Source of the DNA: Heligmosomoides polygyrus polygyrus
Taxonomy: Eukaryota > Nematoda > Chromadorea > Rhabditida > Heligmosomidae
Direction of reading: 5' to 3'
DNA: 64,000 nt
NCBI GenBank assembly: GCA_947396885.1
Contig: OX377201.1
Coordinates: 10,864,332-10,928,331 of the forward strand
The notes under the pieces are model-generated. The model had not been told where the DNA came from and did not search any database. It worked only from the letters and a program-made list of their open reading frames with translations. The translations under genes and the position numbers were made by a program. This document shows, one piece after another, positions 22,975 to 34,320 of the stretch; position 1 is the stretch's first letter, and each line of letters begins with the position of its first letter.

Positions 22975-24650
22975 AGAACTTGGGTCTTTGCAGATTACAT
23001 ATTATTCATCAAAACCATCATTTCTAAATAGTCGTACCATCACTTTATCATTGGTAGGTGATATTGGAAGATAAAAGAGGTTGGATATCGATTGCTGCGT
23101 AATGCTTCGGCAGTCACCATTGAAGCATAATTCAAACGTTCTTCCTATCAAGGAAATATTGACCTTCCCCAGTTCAAATGTGGTGCTTTCTGCTGCGTTT
23201 ATTGCACATGCAGGTGAAACGAGAGCTAGTATTATAAGCAACATTAAAGGGGCGCTTGCTATCTTTGGTAACTGAAAATTTTCTGAGCTGTTTTCAAAGT
23301 TTCCTTTAATATCATATACAGCTGTTTTTGAAGCACGCTGCAACCCTAGACGTGTTTTAGGTTGCAGTGGATCTCATACGCTATTACTTCGGGGGCAGCG
23401 ATTCCTCTGCCACACTTCGGATTTCTTGAGGAAATAGCTTGTTTAGCGGTCTATGAATGATCTTATAGTTAGGCATAAGGACTTTTGCTGAACTAGCGAA
23501 ACCATTCGCTGATGTGACTAACTCTGTTACTTTACCGCATGGCCAATTCACTCTTGGAATAAAGTCCTGTTTAACGATGACAATCTCGCCTAGCTTGGGA
23601 CAAGTTCTAGTTAGGTGTCTAGGTTGTCTTAGATGCATTTTTTGATTCTCTCTAAGGACCCCGCTCTCCAGAAATCCCAGAATTTCTTTGCGGTTTCTTC
23701 GGAAAAACGAAACGCTTCATCTACTTGTTTTTTTAGACTAAATGCATTCAGGATTGTAGGCAAAATCTCTTTGATCAATACTTTCCTCTTGTGGGAGAGA
23801 AAACCTCAAGTTCCCTTCCAAAAGACCACTGGACCTAAAGGAATTCTTGGTCGTCAGAATTCGCCTTTGTCAAAGGCCTGGCGTTAAGTACAGCTTCGAT
23901 TCGGGCTAGTGTCGTGCACATTTCCGTGAATGTTAGCTTTTTGCGTCCTACTGACTAAAGAAAGAATTAAAGAATTGCCAATAATGTCGTCTTTTTCAAA
24001 CATGGTAGATATGATTTTCCCTCCATGTTTAAAATTAGTGCCGCAGTCAGCGCGCACTAGTTTAGGCACTCCTCTTCATGAAATGAATCTTACGAAAAAG
24101 TTCAAAAGCGACCTGTTGACAGATTTTAAACCACTTCTAAGTGCACCGCTCTAGTGGCTAAGCAGGTGAATAAGCACACATTCATTTTTTTCATGTGCTT
24201 TTGAGGTGAACGGCCCCAAATAATCGCAGCCAATGTTTTCGAATGGTTTCGTTGACAGGACACGATCTTTTGGGAGAGAGGGCATGTGGGGTGCACCCAA
24301 CTGCAACCGCTGATAACGCTTGCACAGTCGCTAACTAACTTTTTGAAGGCTGATGAGATTCGTGGTATCCAGAAACGTTGTCGACCGATAGCGATAGTGT
24401 AATCTTTGCAACAGTGAGCGATATCAACGCGTATTTTCTCATGATTAGTCGAGTTAATTCTGACTGCTTGGGAACATATATTGGCGACCTGGTATCGTAA
24501 GGTGTCGCAGCGTTCTGCAAGCGGGATCCGTGACGAATTATTCTTTTTTCGTTCAGTATAATTTTCTTGTCGTGAAATCGCTTTTGCAGCACAGGAACCA
24601 GCTTTTTGTTCCTGCATGATCAGAATTTTTTCTGAAAGTTCTATACCTTC
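22975..24650 (-). mobile_element. BEL/Pao LTR retrotransposon relic: integrase to C-terminal pol
   Basis: In minus-strand order there is an integrase zinc-finger region and core in ORF 24617-24126 and its shadows (IPLAERCDTL, SELTRLIMRK, RFWIPRISSAFKKLV, RAVHLEVV). A core continuation PKLVRADCGTNFK is at 24069-24030. The pol C-terminal domain typical of BEL elements follows at 23638-23384 (PKLGEIVIVKQDFIPRVNWP, then KLFPQEIRSV). There are several frameshifts. No RT, protease, gag or LTR is recognised in the window, so it is a fragment. A further ORF lies downstream at 23343-23002. Confidence 0.75.
23002..23343 (-). CDS. Possible env-like ORF start behind BEL/Pao pol
   Basis: A 113-codon frame follows 40 bp after the pol frame closes. 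It has a strongly hydrophobic stretch ending in small residues (APLMLLIILALVSPACA), like a signal peptide, then a short extracellular-looking part with two cysteines (ELCFNGDC), and is cut off at the R1 repeat boundary. Some nematode BEL elements carry an env-like third ORF of viral origin. The position fits, but I see no diagnostic motif, so the identity is inference. It is certainly incomplete. Confidence 0.3.
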   Translation of the reverse strand: MQRASKTAVYDIKGNFENSSENFQLPKIASAPLMLLIILALVSPACAINAAESTTFELGKVNISLIGRTFELCFNGDCRSITQQSISNLFYLPISPTNDKVMVRLFRNDGFDE

Positions 24651-26262
24651 AGACGCCTCCTAGACGAAGCTGCCATGTACATCCAAGTGATTCATTTGCA
24701 ACGGTGGTGGCAGCGAGTAGAGGGCCGGGAGGCCAGCGATACGGACTTAAGGGAGGGGGTGGGTTCGATGCCGGACTGCGACTTGTTAGGTGGGCTTTTC
24801 TCATTTTTGCAAGTAAAGAATACATTTTGGCTTCGGTATGGTACCGTGCTCACCTCCTAACCTCGCTTTCAACCTGTCGTTGGTTGTGGAAGAGGCTAGT
24901 ATTGTCGTGTGGAGTGATGTCGCGCGTCCATTAAACCACGTTTCTCTCGCTGAGGAACCTCTCGTTTGATGCTTATATGACCTTTTATTTTTTGCCAATC
25001 AGTTACACACAGAGATAAGTAAGCAGTCATATTACCCACATCGTCGATCTGGCACTCAAAAGAAGTACATGCTTTACCTTGAAGAAGAATGGCAAAATAG
25101 GAATTGTTTCCTTCGAACACTAGCGCGCAATGATGTAATTACGTACCCCACACTCCGTTCGTCGCCATAGTCGCTCCCGTTGCCGCCAAGAAATATGAAC
25201 AAGCCACAGCGGCGACCAGAGCAACGGGAGCAACTGGAGCAAAGGGAGCGATAGCGACAGTGCTCGAGTCCAAACAGATATCTCCGGCGATCGCTCGGTT
25301 TCAATCGAATTGCATGCCCAACACGGGTGATGAGCCGCTCTGTTGCGAAGTACAAAAAGGCCCGTACAGCAAGAGGGGCAACTTCTAGAAAGGGTGGGTG
25401 GGGAGCCGTGTCCTACACCAGGTCCTCTGGTTTCCACGGGTCTCGTTAGCTATTGGTTTCCACGGGTTTCTTTAGTTAATTGGGTCAAGCGTTATTGTGG
25501 AATAGGTGGACATAAGCTCGTCTCGGCTTTTTTCTTAAATAGCGTCCTTCCCTAGTTGGCTGTCGCTAATGTTACTGGCGATGTCCGTTATGTCCTTCGA
25601 AAAGCAGCTCGCAATACACTACTAAGCCGAGTGATATCGGTGAAGACGTAAGGGACCTATTGATTCACAACTTTTCTATGGTCAAAGACTTGCAAGCGAC
25701 CGAGGACTGTTGGATGTGTACATTAGAGTCTCGTCGATAAGACTGAGGATGCTAACTTCCGCATCCTCTTTATCAAGAACGGCGAAGTTTAGTCCGTTCC
25801 AGATTTGTTTTCGAAGTCTGTCTCTCCTCCTTTGAAGCGGGCGAAGCAGCGCTTGACCGTAATAAAGGAAGTGGTGTCCTCTCTTATTCCTGTTGACGTT
25901 TCAAACGCTTGCTATCGCTCTAATGCTTTGACGACATTCGTACAAAACTGCGGCTCGAAGGTGATCTTGAGGAACTGACATCGCGATTACGGTTAAGGAA
26001 AGCAACATGTCTATATCTATGTATGTATCGAAGAAAGTTATGGATCCTTCACAACATTGCCAGAAAACACGTCAAACGAGTAAAATGAGGTTTGTTTTAG
26101 TGAATAGAAACAGTCGTTTGCTATTTGTTCAGAAATACTTGTTACTAGTAAAGCCTTCAGCTTAACCGGTTCCATGCTGATATCAGCGGCCGGCCCATCC
26201 TGATATCACGGGTGGATGCCGACGACCTCGAGGATATCGCGGATGTTACGCACGATCAAGCA
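24651..26262. other. No gene supported
   Basis: The minus-strand ORF at 24896-25120 contains a protein-like stretch (ECQIDDVGNMTAYLSLCVTD), but no family is recognised. 24690-24790 has a B-box-like 'ggttcgatgcc' that may be SINE debris. 25120-25437 is repetitive 'gagc/agcg' sequence. Confidence 0.3.
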
Positions 26263-26334
26263 GCGCCGGTGGTGTAAGGCGTAGCATCGTTGGCCGGAAA
26301 ACAGACGGTGCGGGTTCGAGTCCCGCCTGGCGCA
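26263..26334 (+). repeat. tRNA-like sequence, probably pseudogene or SINE head
   Basis: The 7-bp acceptor GCGCCGG/CTGGCGC, a weak D arm, a perfect 5-bp T arm (GCGGG/CCCGC) and a B box 'ggttcgagtcc' span 72 bases. The anticodon arm does not pair (GTTGG against ACAGA), so I do not call a functional tRNA. About 100 bases of GC-rich sequence precede it. Confidence 0.45.
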
Positions 26335-27401
26335 AGGGTTTTGATCGCAAAAAAATCCTGTAACAACAGAAATACTTATTTTGTTTGTTCAATCGTTGCT
26401 GCTTGCACTCTATCTAGTTTCGTTGTGCTTCGATGAAATCTAATAAGGTGAACTTGGGCATTTTTCGAAAAACAAATTTTCTTTGCAGTTTATTCTCATT
26501 TATTTCAGCTGAAATTTACGTTCACGTTTTCAAGTCAGCGTCTCTGATAGCAGCAGCTCCATCCTCCTATTGACGGTAATCAACATACTCCATGTATCAC
26601 TTTCTTCCATTCTGGTTTCTTCCATTCACCTTTTCAACTCTGGAAAAAGTGATTAAAATGACGCGAAAATCTTTTTATTCGGTCAAGAAAAGTGTTTGAT
26701 TCCAAGGTAGTAAGCAGTAAAACGCTTACCTTTGCATACTTCGTGCTTCGAAGAAGCGGAGTTTGCAGTGCCTAATTTTCCTTTCAAGCCGAAAAGCATT
26801 AACACTTCTGCTCGAATTCTTTTATTCACAACCATATAGACGAAGCCATGGATTCCTGAATGTCCACATTGTTAAACCTCAGTTGTGTTCACCAAAAATA
26901 AAAGGTTTACATCGCATATGCCTGCAAAACCGTAGACAAGCCGCAGTGACTCAGAAACAGCGGTCGTAGTCGGAGTTTAGTAGTGCATGCCAAATCCCCT
27001 AATATTTCGGTGTAATCGCCTTGTGTGGAATCAAGAAAGTTCTTCAAAGTACTAGCATTTATAGCAACAAACTTTAGTTTTTGCAGAATAAATTTTTTCA
27101 TCGATCAATTTTCCAACTCTGCATTCGGCTACATGGAACGTCAAGTCTTAGTTGAGGAGGGAAAACGTCAAAGGCAGGTAGAATATGTCCACATTCTTTA
27201 GTATGTTGGACGGAGTTCCTTGTGAAAGCTTCTTGCAGTTTTATCAAATGTTCAATCGCTATAAGCCTTTAACAAAGTAGCAGGACAGTGAGATCCAACG
27301 ACTTATTGAGAGAAGTTATACAAACCGTGGCTGAGCTGCCACATTACGTGAGCGAGCATGACGAAATAGCCGGGAACCGGAAGAAACTCAACAACAATGT
27401 A

Positions 27402-28718
27402 CAGGGTGGCTGAAAAGTTCGGGCAATTTTTCATAGTATTTCAGCGGTACGAAAAAATTACATAAACGAAACAGATTTGCAAACACAAATAACAGCGACT
27501 TCATTAGATCAATAACAACAGAATACAACAGAAAAATTCACAACAAGTGCTCAAAATTGCCTACTTTGGCTTCAATACATTTTCGCGGTCGCTTTGGGAA
27601 GTCGATGTCGATGGTCGCACACTGATCCGCTGTAATCTCGTCTCAGGACTGCATCAACGCCGCTTTTAGCCGCTAAACAGTGGCGTATCTTGTAGTAGAG
27701 ATCTTCTGCTCCATGACTGACCACACCGAATATCCATCGGGTTGAGATCAGGCGAGTTGGATGGTTAGATGTCCTTGCTCCAAAAGCCTGGGAAGAGCTC
27801 CTCGCAAACGGCAATCGTGGATTTGGCGGAATGCGCAGTCCTGCTGAGGAGAAAATCCAGTTTCGTGAAAATGGTACGTGGCCCACGGGTCCAGTACGTC
27901 GCGGAGGACACGTTGCTGGTAGCTGGTGGCGTTCATTTTGACGTTGCACTCATGAAGACCAGTGGCGTCTTTCCGGTAGCGCATATCCCACCCCAAAGCA
28001 TCACCGAGGCTGGAAAATGACTGCGGCTGATGGTCCTTGCTGTTGTCGTCTTCTGCTGACCCTTCTTGAGCAGTTGCCGGCGATTCTGACGGTTGTGAAC
28101 CGGCTGGACCGCGAATATCTTCTCGTCGGTGAACAGCATCCTCCACAAGCGACTACCGCCGACCAGCCGACGCCTTCGCCTGCATTTCCTCAACCTCTCA
28201 GCTTTCATTTCGTCGTTGAGAAAGTGAATGCGAGCGACTTTGTAGTGCGTAATCCCGGCTTTCTCCTGGCAATATGTCAGACTCCTTCTCTACTGATCCC
28301 GGGATCCATAGCCATCTTTTTCATGGACACCTCAGAATTGCGGCGAATGCGACAACGAACCTTGTTGATGTTCTCCGGTGTTGTCGCTGTGGTGGGACGG
28401 CCGCTGCAGGGACGCTCCGAGGTTCCGCCAGTCTCCTTGTAGCGCTTTACAGTCTTGTAGGCGATCCTTTGTTTGAAGCCGGTTGTCCGAACCATGACCG
28501 CGGTCTTCATTCCCGCCTTGTGCAACTCGACGACGGTGACACGTTGACTTTCACGAAACATATCACAATCACAACTGAAGATAAGAAAAATGGAGCAACA
28601 CATTCTAGATCAAAATTGCGCGAGGAATACAACGGAAGCAACAGAAACAACCAAACACTTCAATTTCAAAGCCAAAAGTAGTACCACAAAAAATTGCCCG
28701 AACTTTTCAGCCACCCTG
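27402..28718 (-). mobile_element. Tc1/mariner-type element (maT-like, about DD37D) inside Srt-C exon 7
   Basis: It is a 1317-bp element with inverted ends CAGGGTGGCTGAAAAGTTCG (about 30 bp) and TA on both sides (27400-27401 and 28719-28720). The minus-strand transposase is broken by frameshifts: N-terminal helix-turn-helix (FKQRIAYKTVKRYKETGG) at about 28500-28430, first Asp in RMLFTDEKIF, then SVMLWGGI, second Asp in FSPQQD, third in NSPDLNPMD, then YSVWSVMEQK. The second-to-third Asp spacing, allowing for shifts, is about 37, as in maT elements. It was probably mobilised in trans. Confidence 0.85.
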
Positions 28719-30604
28719 TACAAGGTTGACCCAACTGCTGTGCTTGTACAAATAACAAGCGATTGGAGAAAGAGCTAAAAAGCAAAAATTATGAAACCGT
28801 CAAACGCTGCCTTACAACTGAACGTACTCATCAAACAGCTAATGTCCCGTACTTTATCTTTTAGATTGGGCAAAAATATGGTAGAGTACACAATGTTGAA
28901 AGCATAACTCGACTCTGCTGGTGCTCATGTAGGACGGAGGACCATTTACTGCGAAGATAATCACGTTCTAGTGGCGGCGTAGGGTGGTGCACGACTGCGC
29001 ACGAACAATTTACAAAAATCATCACCTGGTTGGTTGAGTAGTGAGTAGTCCCAAGTTCTAACTTGAGAGGACCGCCATCATACGTACTTGAGCGCCGCTC
29101 CTTCATTCTCTGGTTCTCACCTGTAGTTGGACCTTATCGACCTTTCCATTTGAAAATCCCTTCACTTTAAGAACATAGATACACAGCATGGAATAGAGGA
29201 GTACCAAAGTTGACGGAAATACGATATTATGAAGGGGAAAAAGCAGCGATGTATAGTAATCTGTTTCCTGTAATATTAGAACAGGAACATTAACGCATGC
29301 TAATGTTGAAAACAACTAGCTAACGTCGTTACGGCGCATGGGAATCTCCAAGGAAAGTGTGAGTGTCCGAATCAAGCACAGACTCCGTAACCTCAAACTT
29401 ACATCACAAATCTTGTTAGAAGATATGAATGTGTTGCATACCTTTCCACAACAAAACAGTTCGTGTCGACTACCGCGCAGTTATCTGGATTTCATGCAGC
29501 GGCGTCGGCTCGAGTCGTCCAAAAACGGTCAATATACCATTGATAAGTTTTTTCTTTTTTTGAAAAAGTGAATTTGAAAATGTGAAAAAAGACATTAATT
29601 CCGAACATCTCAATACATCGAGAGAGGTGTATTCAGTATATCACACGTCTCAAGCCGTCGCTGGAGACTACAATGATCTCAGTATGTCACTGGATTAGAG
29701 TGCGCGTTGGAAGCGGCTCTTAACACGACCAACCATTTTTCAGCGCAATTGGTGGGAGGATAGCTTCCAGAAACCAAAAGGCATCTTTAAGATATTCGAC
29801 TGCTAAGAGTTTCTGGAAAAATAGGAAAGTGATATACCCAGTCTAGATTATCAGCAATGACGGGTGCAAATAGAAGCGCTGACATGGCGCTGTTGTAGAG
29901 CATTGGTCGTGTAAAAAATGGTCGAGCAACAAACACTGCAACGCTGATGGCCATCCAAATATATACATGGCTACCTAAACTTAAAAAAGTGAACATTGTG
30001 AACTAATCTGTACAAGAAGTGTTTACCACACCATACCTTTGAAAAGAAATCGATATTTGTTCATTGATGGAACCATTTCCACAATTCTATTAATTGCCAG
30101 TGCAACACAAATGACTGACGCAGCCATCCAAATACCTAAAAAAAGATTTCAAATGCAAAAAGAATGGCTAGCATAACACCGCTATTGTCCGCATCGAGAA
30201 CTCACTCCATATAGAGTGTCCCAGAAAAATATTGAGGGCTACATTGCTGCAGAATACGCCACCTCTCTGAAATCTTCTTTTTCCTTGGCAGGTTACTATA
30301 AAATGGAAAATACACCCACAAAGTTGAAATAGGATATGATGTGTGATCCCGCTATAATGTCCATGATATCAAGAAACCCATTGAAGAACATCAAGCGATA
30401 ACAAGGGATATGCAGGAGTTTTGCACGGACCATTCCTATCATCGAAAGTGTGTAAACGGTCTGAAACACGTAAATCACTCTCAAGTCTCTTACAAAACAC
30501 CATGCTTACATCTCAAAATCCTATTTTTTAAGTTTTATGAAGTATAATATATTAATATTTAGCTTCGGTTGTGTAGCTGTGAAGCTCGATTTAGTTAATG
30601 CTTT

Positions 30605-30640
30605 ATTGACAAGGTTTCGGGCTTTAAGCCCTTTTCAGTT
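30605..30640 (-). ncRNA. Hammerhead-like core at PLE tail (minus copy)
   Basis: Minus strand: CTGAAAA, stem GGGC/GCCC around TTAAA, GAAAC, then 'cttgtcaataaag'. It keeps the order of a hammerhead core, but the CUGANGA box has A for G and one base precedes stem II. It is probably inactive in this copy. Confidence 0.35.
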
Positions 30641-30887
30641 CTATAAGCAACAGTGCTGCAGATTATAACCAACATCAAAAAGATATACAATTCATCACAG
30701 ATCTGGGAACTGTGGGTGGGAAGATAGGGGGGGGGGCAAGGGATTTCTGTTGCGCGGTTTGGCCGTGTATGAAGGGCAGTGTTCTTCCTGGTGTTTATAT
30801 ACATAGGCGAATAATGACCGCTCTCTCAGATCTCCATGTCGCCATCATTGTCAGCCGGTCACTCCGCGTCGCATTACAGGGTGATAA

Positions 30888-32338
30888 CAAGGAATGTGCG
30901 GAAATTTTTTCTGAAAAAAGCGGAAGACGAAAGACGGAACGAAAACGCTAAAAAATGGCCGGAAACTGGAATACGAAACGCTGAAACGGAAATGAGACGT
31001 ATTCGCCATTCTTGCAAAGATTGCATCTGAAACGGCGTCAGAAGCGGCTTCTATTGCACCTTTTCTTGCTTAGAACTTCGCGAGCAGCAGAATCTTCCAC
31101 AGATTAATGCTCATCCTCATCATAATATAACATAACGAAGCATGAATTCGTAATATTGTTGTGATATCCTTTTGAGTATGGCTGAGCAATATACAAAAAC
31201 AAATTCAGGACCTTGTCTCACTATTTCTCACTATTTCAGCACGCAGTCTTTCCATATCCAGACGGGCTTATGCTGACTTTTTTGATGCTGATATTTTTTG
31301 AACGGTAGACTTGACGACTTAACCAATTGAGGTTACTTACAGACACGCATTAAAAAACTGACTCGGGTGAAGTCTAAAACTGGAGTAGCCACCTTGATGA
31401 TTTTCCGACCACGAAAGAGATTCCTCTCAACACTTTTATAAACCAGTGGCATCATGGATGACTTGGTGACTGCACAGATATCTGCATATTCAAACATTAG
31501 CACTTACATTGTAATCACCAAAACTAGCACTCAGAATTGATTTGGGATCTAGGATGATAACTGTATGACTGATTAGTCGTGATGAATCCACACTTTCACA
31601 GAAATATTCAATCTGTGCCAGCCTAGAAATCCTACGCCCAAGGTGACACAGCTGGACAGTTCCTAGATGGTTCTCGAAGTAAGAGATTTGTTTCAGTGTT
31701 CAATAAGTCTTTCTAATCAATCAAAACCACAGCTCATGGGGATATTCGTGATGCTTCATTAAAAAGTGAATCGCAACTCCATATGGATGAATATCACACC
31801 TAACAAAATTAAAAATTGAAATTTGAACCTTTGGTCAGGAGCACTCATGTAATCTTGGAGCAGACAACAGCATGCCACAATCTTCATTGAACTGTTTGTT
31901 TCATGATGCTGCACTCTATGCTTACTAAGTTTTTAGCTTTTTTCTCTTTACTTACTAAGCTATTTGTAACTAATGGCTAATGTATCAAGCATTCTATGCC
32001 CGTTCAAATGCTGAGTGCATACATAGCCTTTGTGGCACGTTAATTTTGCCCGGCACCCAGCTGTTGTCATTTTTGAGTGCTTTTTTGGTAGTCTAACCAA
32101 TTTCAAGAATAATAATATTAGAGTTGTCAAACAGTATTTCTCTCACTATTAAATGGAGGAGAAATCTTCTTCACTGATACGCTGATTGCGTTCAATAGAA
32201 AACTAGTGTGGAACAGTGCCCATTTCCGTTTCCGTCTTCCGGTGCAAAACCAGGCGGAACACGGAACAGAACGGAAGAGCCAAAAATGGCTGGAAACCTG
32301 AATTCGGAACACGGAAACGGAAGTTCCGCACATCCCTG
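30888..32338. mobile_element. hAT-like element (family N1), about 1451 bp
   Basis: The inverted ends CAAGGAATGTGCGGAA (left) and CAGGGATGTGCGGAA (right, reversed) match the N1 copy at 11318-12297, as do the subterminal TTCCG/GAAACGG-rich stretches. The flanks, 'gtgataa' left and 'gtgatcat' right, look like a decayed 8-bp duplication. No transposase is seen. PLE tail sequence resumes on both sides. Confidence 0.7.
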
Positions 32339-34320
32339 GTGATCATTCTCATTGCGCACTTCATTTCCTCCCTCCTATTGATTGCTGGTTCCCAGCGTTT
32401 TATCCCCAGCGCTTCCTTGATCTTGCTCTCCACCGGATCTGTGAGACTCCTGTGAAGAATCGAGACTCGCAGTTGCGGAATCGGATCACGTGTGTGCCTT
32501 TAGGTGTGGTGCTCAGAAAATGGATTGTCTAGGTAGCTTTGAGGACTACGCAGAGCTCTTAAATGCTCATACATTCTCTTTCCAAGTGCCCTTCCTGTTT
32601 CGCCGACGTAAAATTCCTCGCGGGAGGCATAGACCACTTTGTAGACCACACCTTTCAAATGGCACATTTTGACAACTCCTTTGCAGATCGAACCATCTGG
32701 TCTTTCACGATGATTTTTATATGGACGCGATGATGTAAGCAGGCGTCGTAAAAATGAAGGAGGTCGGAATCTGAGGCCTGTATGAAGCCCCGATCGTTTG
32801 ACGAAACGGTTGACGTGGGTAGCAAAGGAATCTGTGATGAAAGGTATGACCAAAGGAGAGCCGCCAGGTGATCGTTGAGGTTTCCAACAACACACATCCT
32901 TGAGCTATATCCGTTTTGCTGCAGAATTTCTCTCACTTCGTCAACCTCTTCTCGAAAGCTCGTAGATGTCAGTGCAGCAGAGGTGGCTATCGTATGATGA
33001 ACAACATTCTGCTTCATATACATAGGATGACAACTCCTTGCATGCAGAAAAATGTTGTGAGAAGCAGGTTTTATATACTACACGTTACTGACTCTATCCT
33101 CTGATATTTTTATATTCGTGTTCAGAAATGGGAGAAATCCATCTGGACCTGGAGCCTCTGATGTTAGTTTAATCGTTGGGAACGCTGAATTCAGAAGTGC
33201 AAGTGTCCGCCAGTCGATTTTCCCACAACAAGATGTCGTCGATATATCGTCCAAAATACAGCACTCTCGATGACAAGGCTGGCCGCTCGATATAATCCAG
33301 AAATATGCTAGCGAGCAGTGGTGCCAATACGCTTCCCATTGCTAGTTCTCGTGTTTGCTTAGAGAACACATTTCGGAAACCGAATGTGCTCACTTAGACT
33401 ACGATCTGCAGCAGCTCCCCAACATCTTCTCTGGTTAACTTCCCGAAAAGTTGGAGATTTTGGTGATGCAGACTTAAAAGCTGCAAGTACGACTCAACAG
33501 CTCTTCGAGTATCGACGCTTGTGTACAGTGCGACCAATCGAACCTTCGATGATCTAGTCGTCGTTTTTCATGAAAGTTGCACTGTCTCAGTTGTTCGAAA
33601 AGTTATTGAACGTTTCTTAGATGAGTTGGAACATATGAAAGCAATGGTAATAAGAGATGTTGCAAGAACCAGCTGATCCGATCAGTAGGCCCACAACAGG
33701 ATGACACTATAGGCCTTGTCTTAATAGCACTGGTATCGAGTTAAGACTAGTTTTTAGTAAGTCGTTACGCTTTCGTCTTTCGGCACATGCTGAGCAAATG
33801 TAGATTTATCTAGATTCATGTCCAAGACTTTAAGAATACTTTAAGAACGTTCTGTATTGCTCACGAGTAGTTTTTGCGTACGTGCTAGTATCCGCCAGAA
33901 CAGCTTCGCTAAGAGAAATGTCTCGTTCTTGGGACATCACAACAAAACTTCCGCATTTGTCTCCCACAAAAAACCGTCATTCATTTATCAGACTGATGGC
34001 TTTCCGTAGACCTCTTCGTTCTGATATTGTCATATTATCAGTTGAAGGTTGGTTTTTGTGCTCATCAAATGTTTGAAGAGGCTCAAGCTTTAACGCTGCA
34101 GTTTTTGAGGAGAGTTCAGTTGAGTATTGCGGGATACGGATACGGGAACGTGAGAACGAGAGAGCTTCACGAAGACTTTCCTGAAGAGTGAGAACAGTCA
34201 TTGCAACTTGCTTCTTTCAACTTTGAGTATACCAAAATTTGTGAACTGCGGTGACGATCTCTTTCTTTACCTGCTCCGTAAACCTTGGTCTTGGGCTAAA
34301 GTTCAGTCCCAGATCGGTCT

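Larger units (their letters stand above)
30567..34320 (-). mobile_element. Penelope-like element, minus copy, near full length
   Basis: In minus-strand order: N-terminus of the RT region (GLNFSPRPRFTEQVKKEIVT) at about 34310-34250; KTAALKLEPLQTFDEHKNQP at about 34110-34050; RT palm with GSVLAPLLASIFLDYIERP and YIDD at 33393-33169; linker; GIY-YIG endonuclease (GVVYKVVYASREEFYVGETG) at about 32650-32590; C-terminus REEMKCAMRMIT near 32350. The tail has a hammerhead-like core (30615-30638) and ends 'tacacaacc' near 30567. The RT has frameshifts and stops. The tail carries a hAT-like element (30888-32338). It lies in intron 1 of Srt-C and meets a plus-strand copy head to head at about 34320. Confidence 0.8.

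Noticed and set aside
26263..26334. Functional tRNA gene
   Set aside because: Acceptor and T arms fold, but the anticodon stem does not pair, so only a tRNA-like relic is called.
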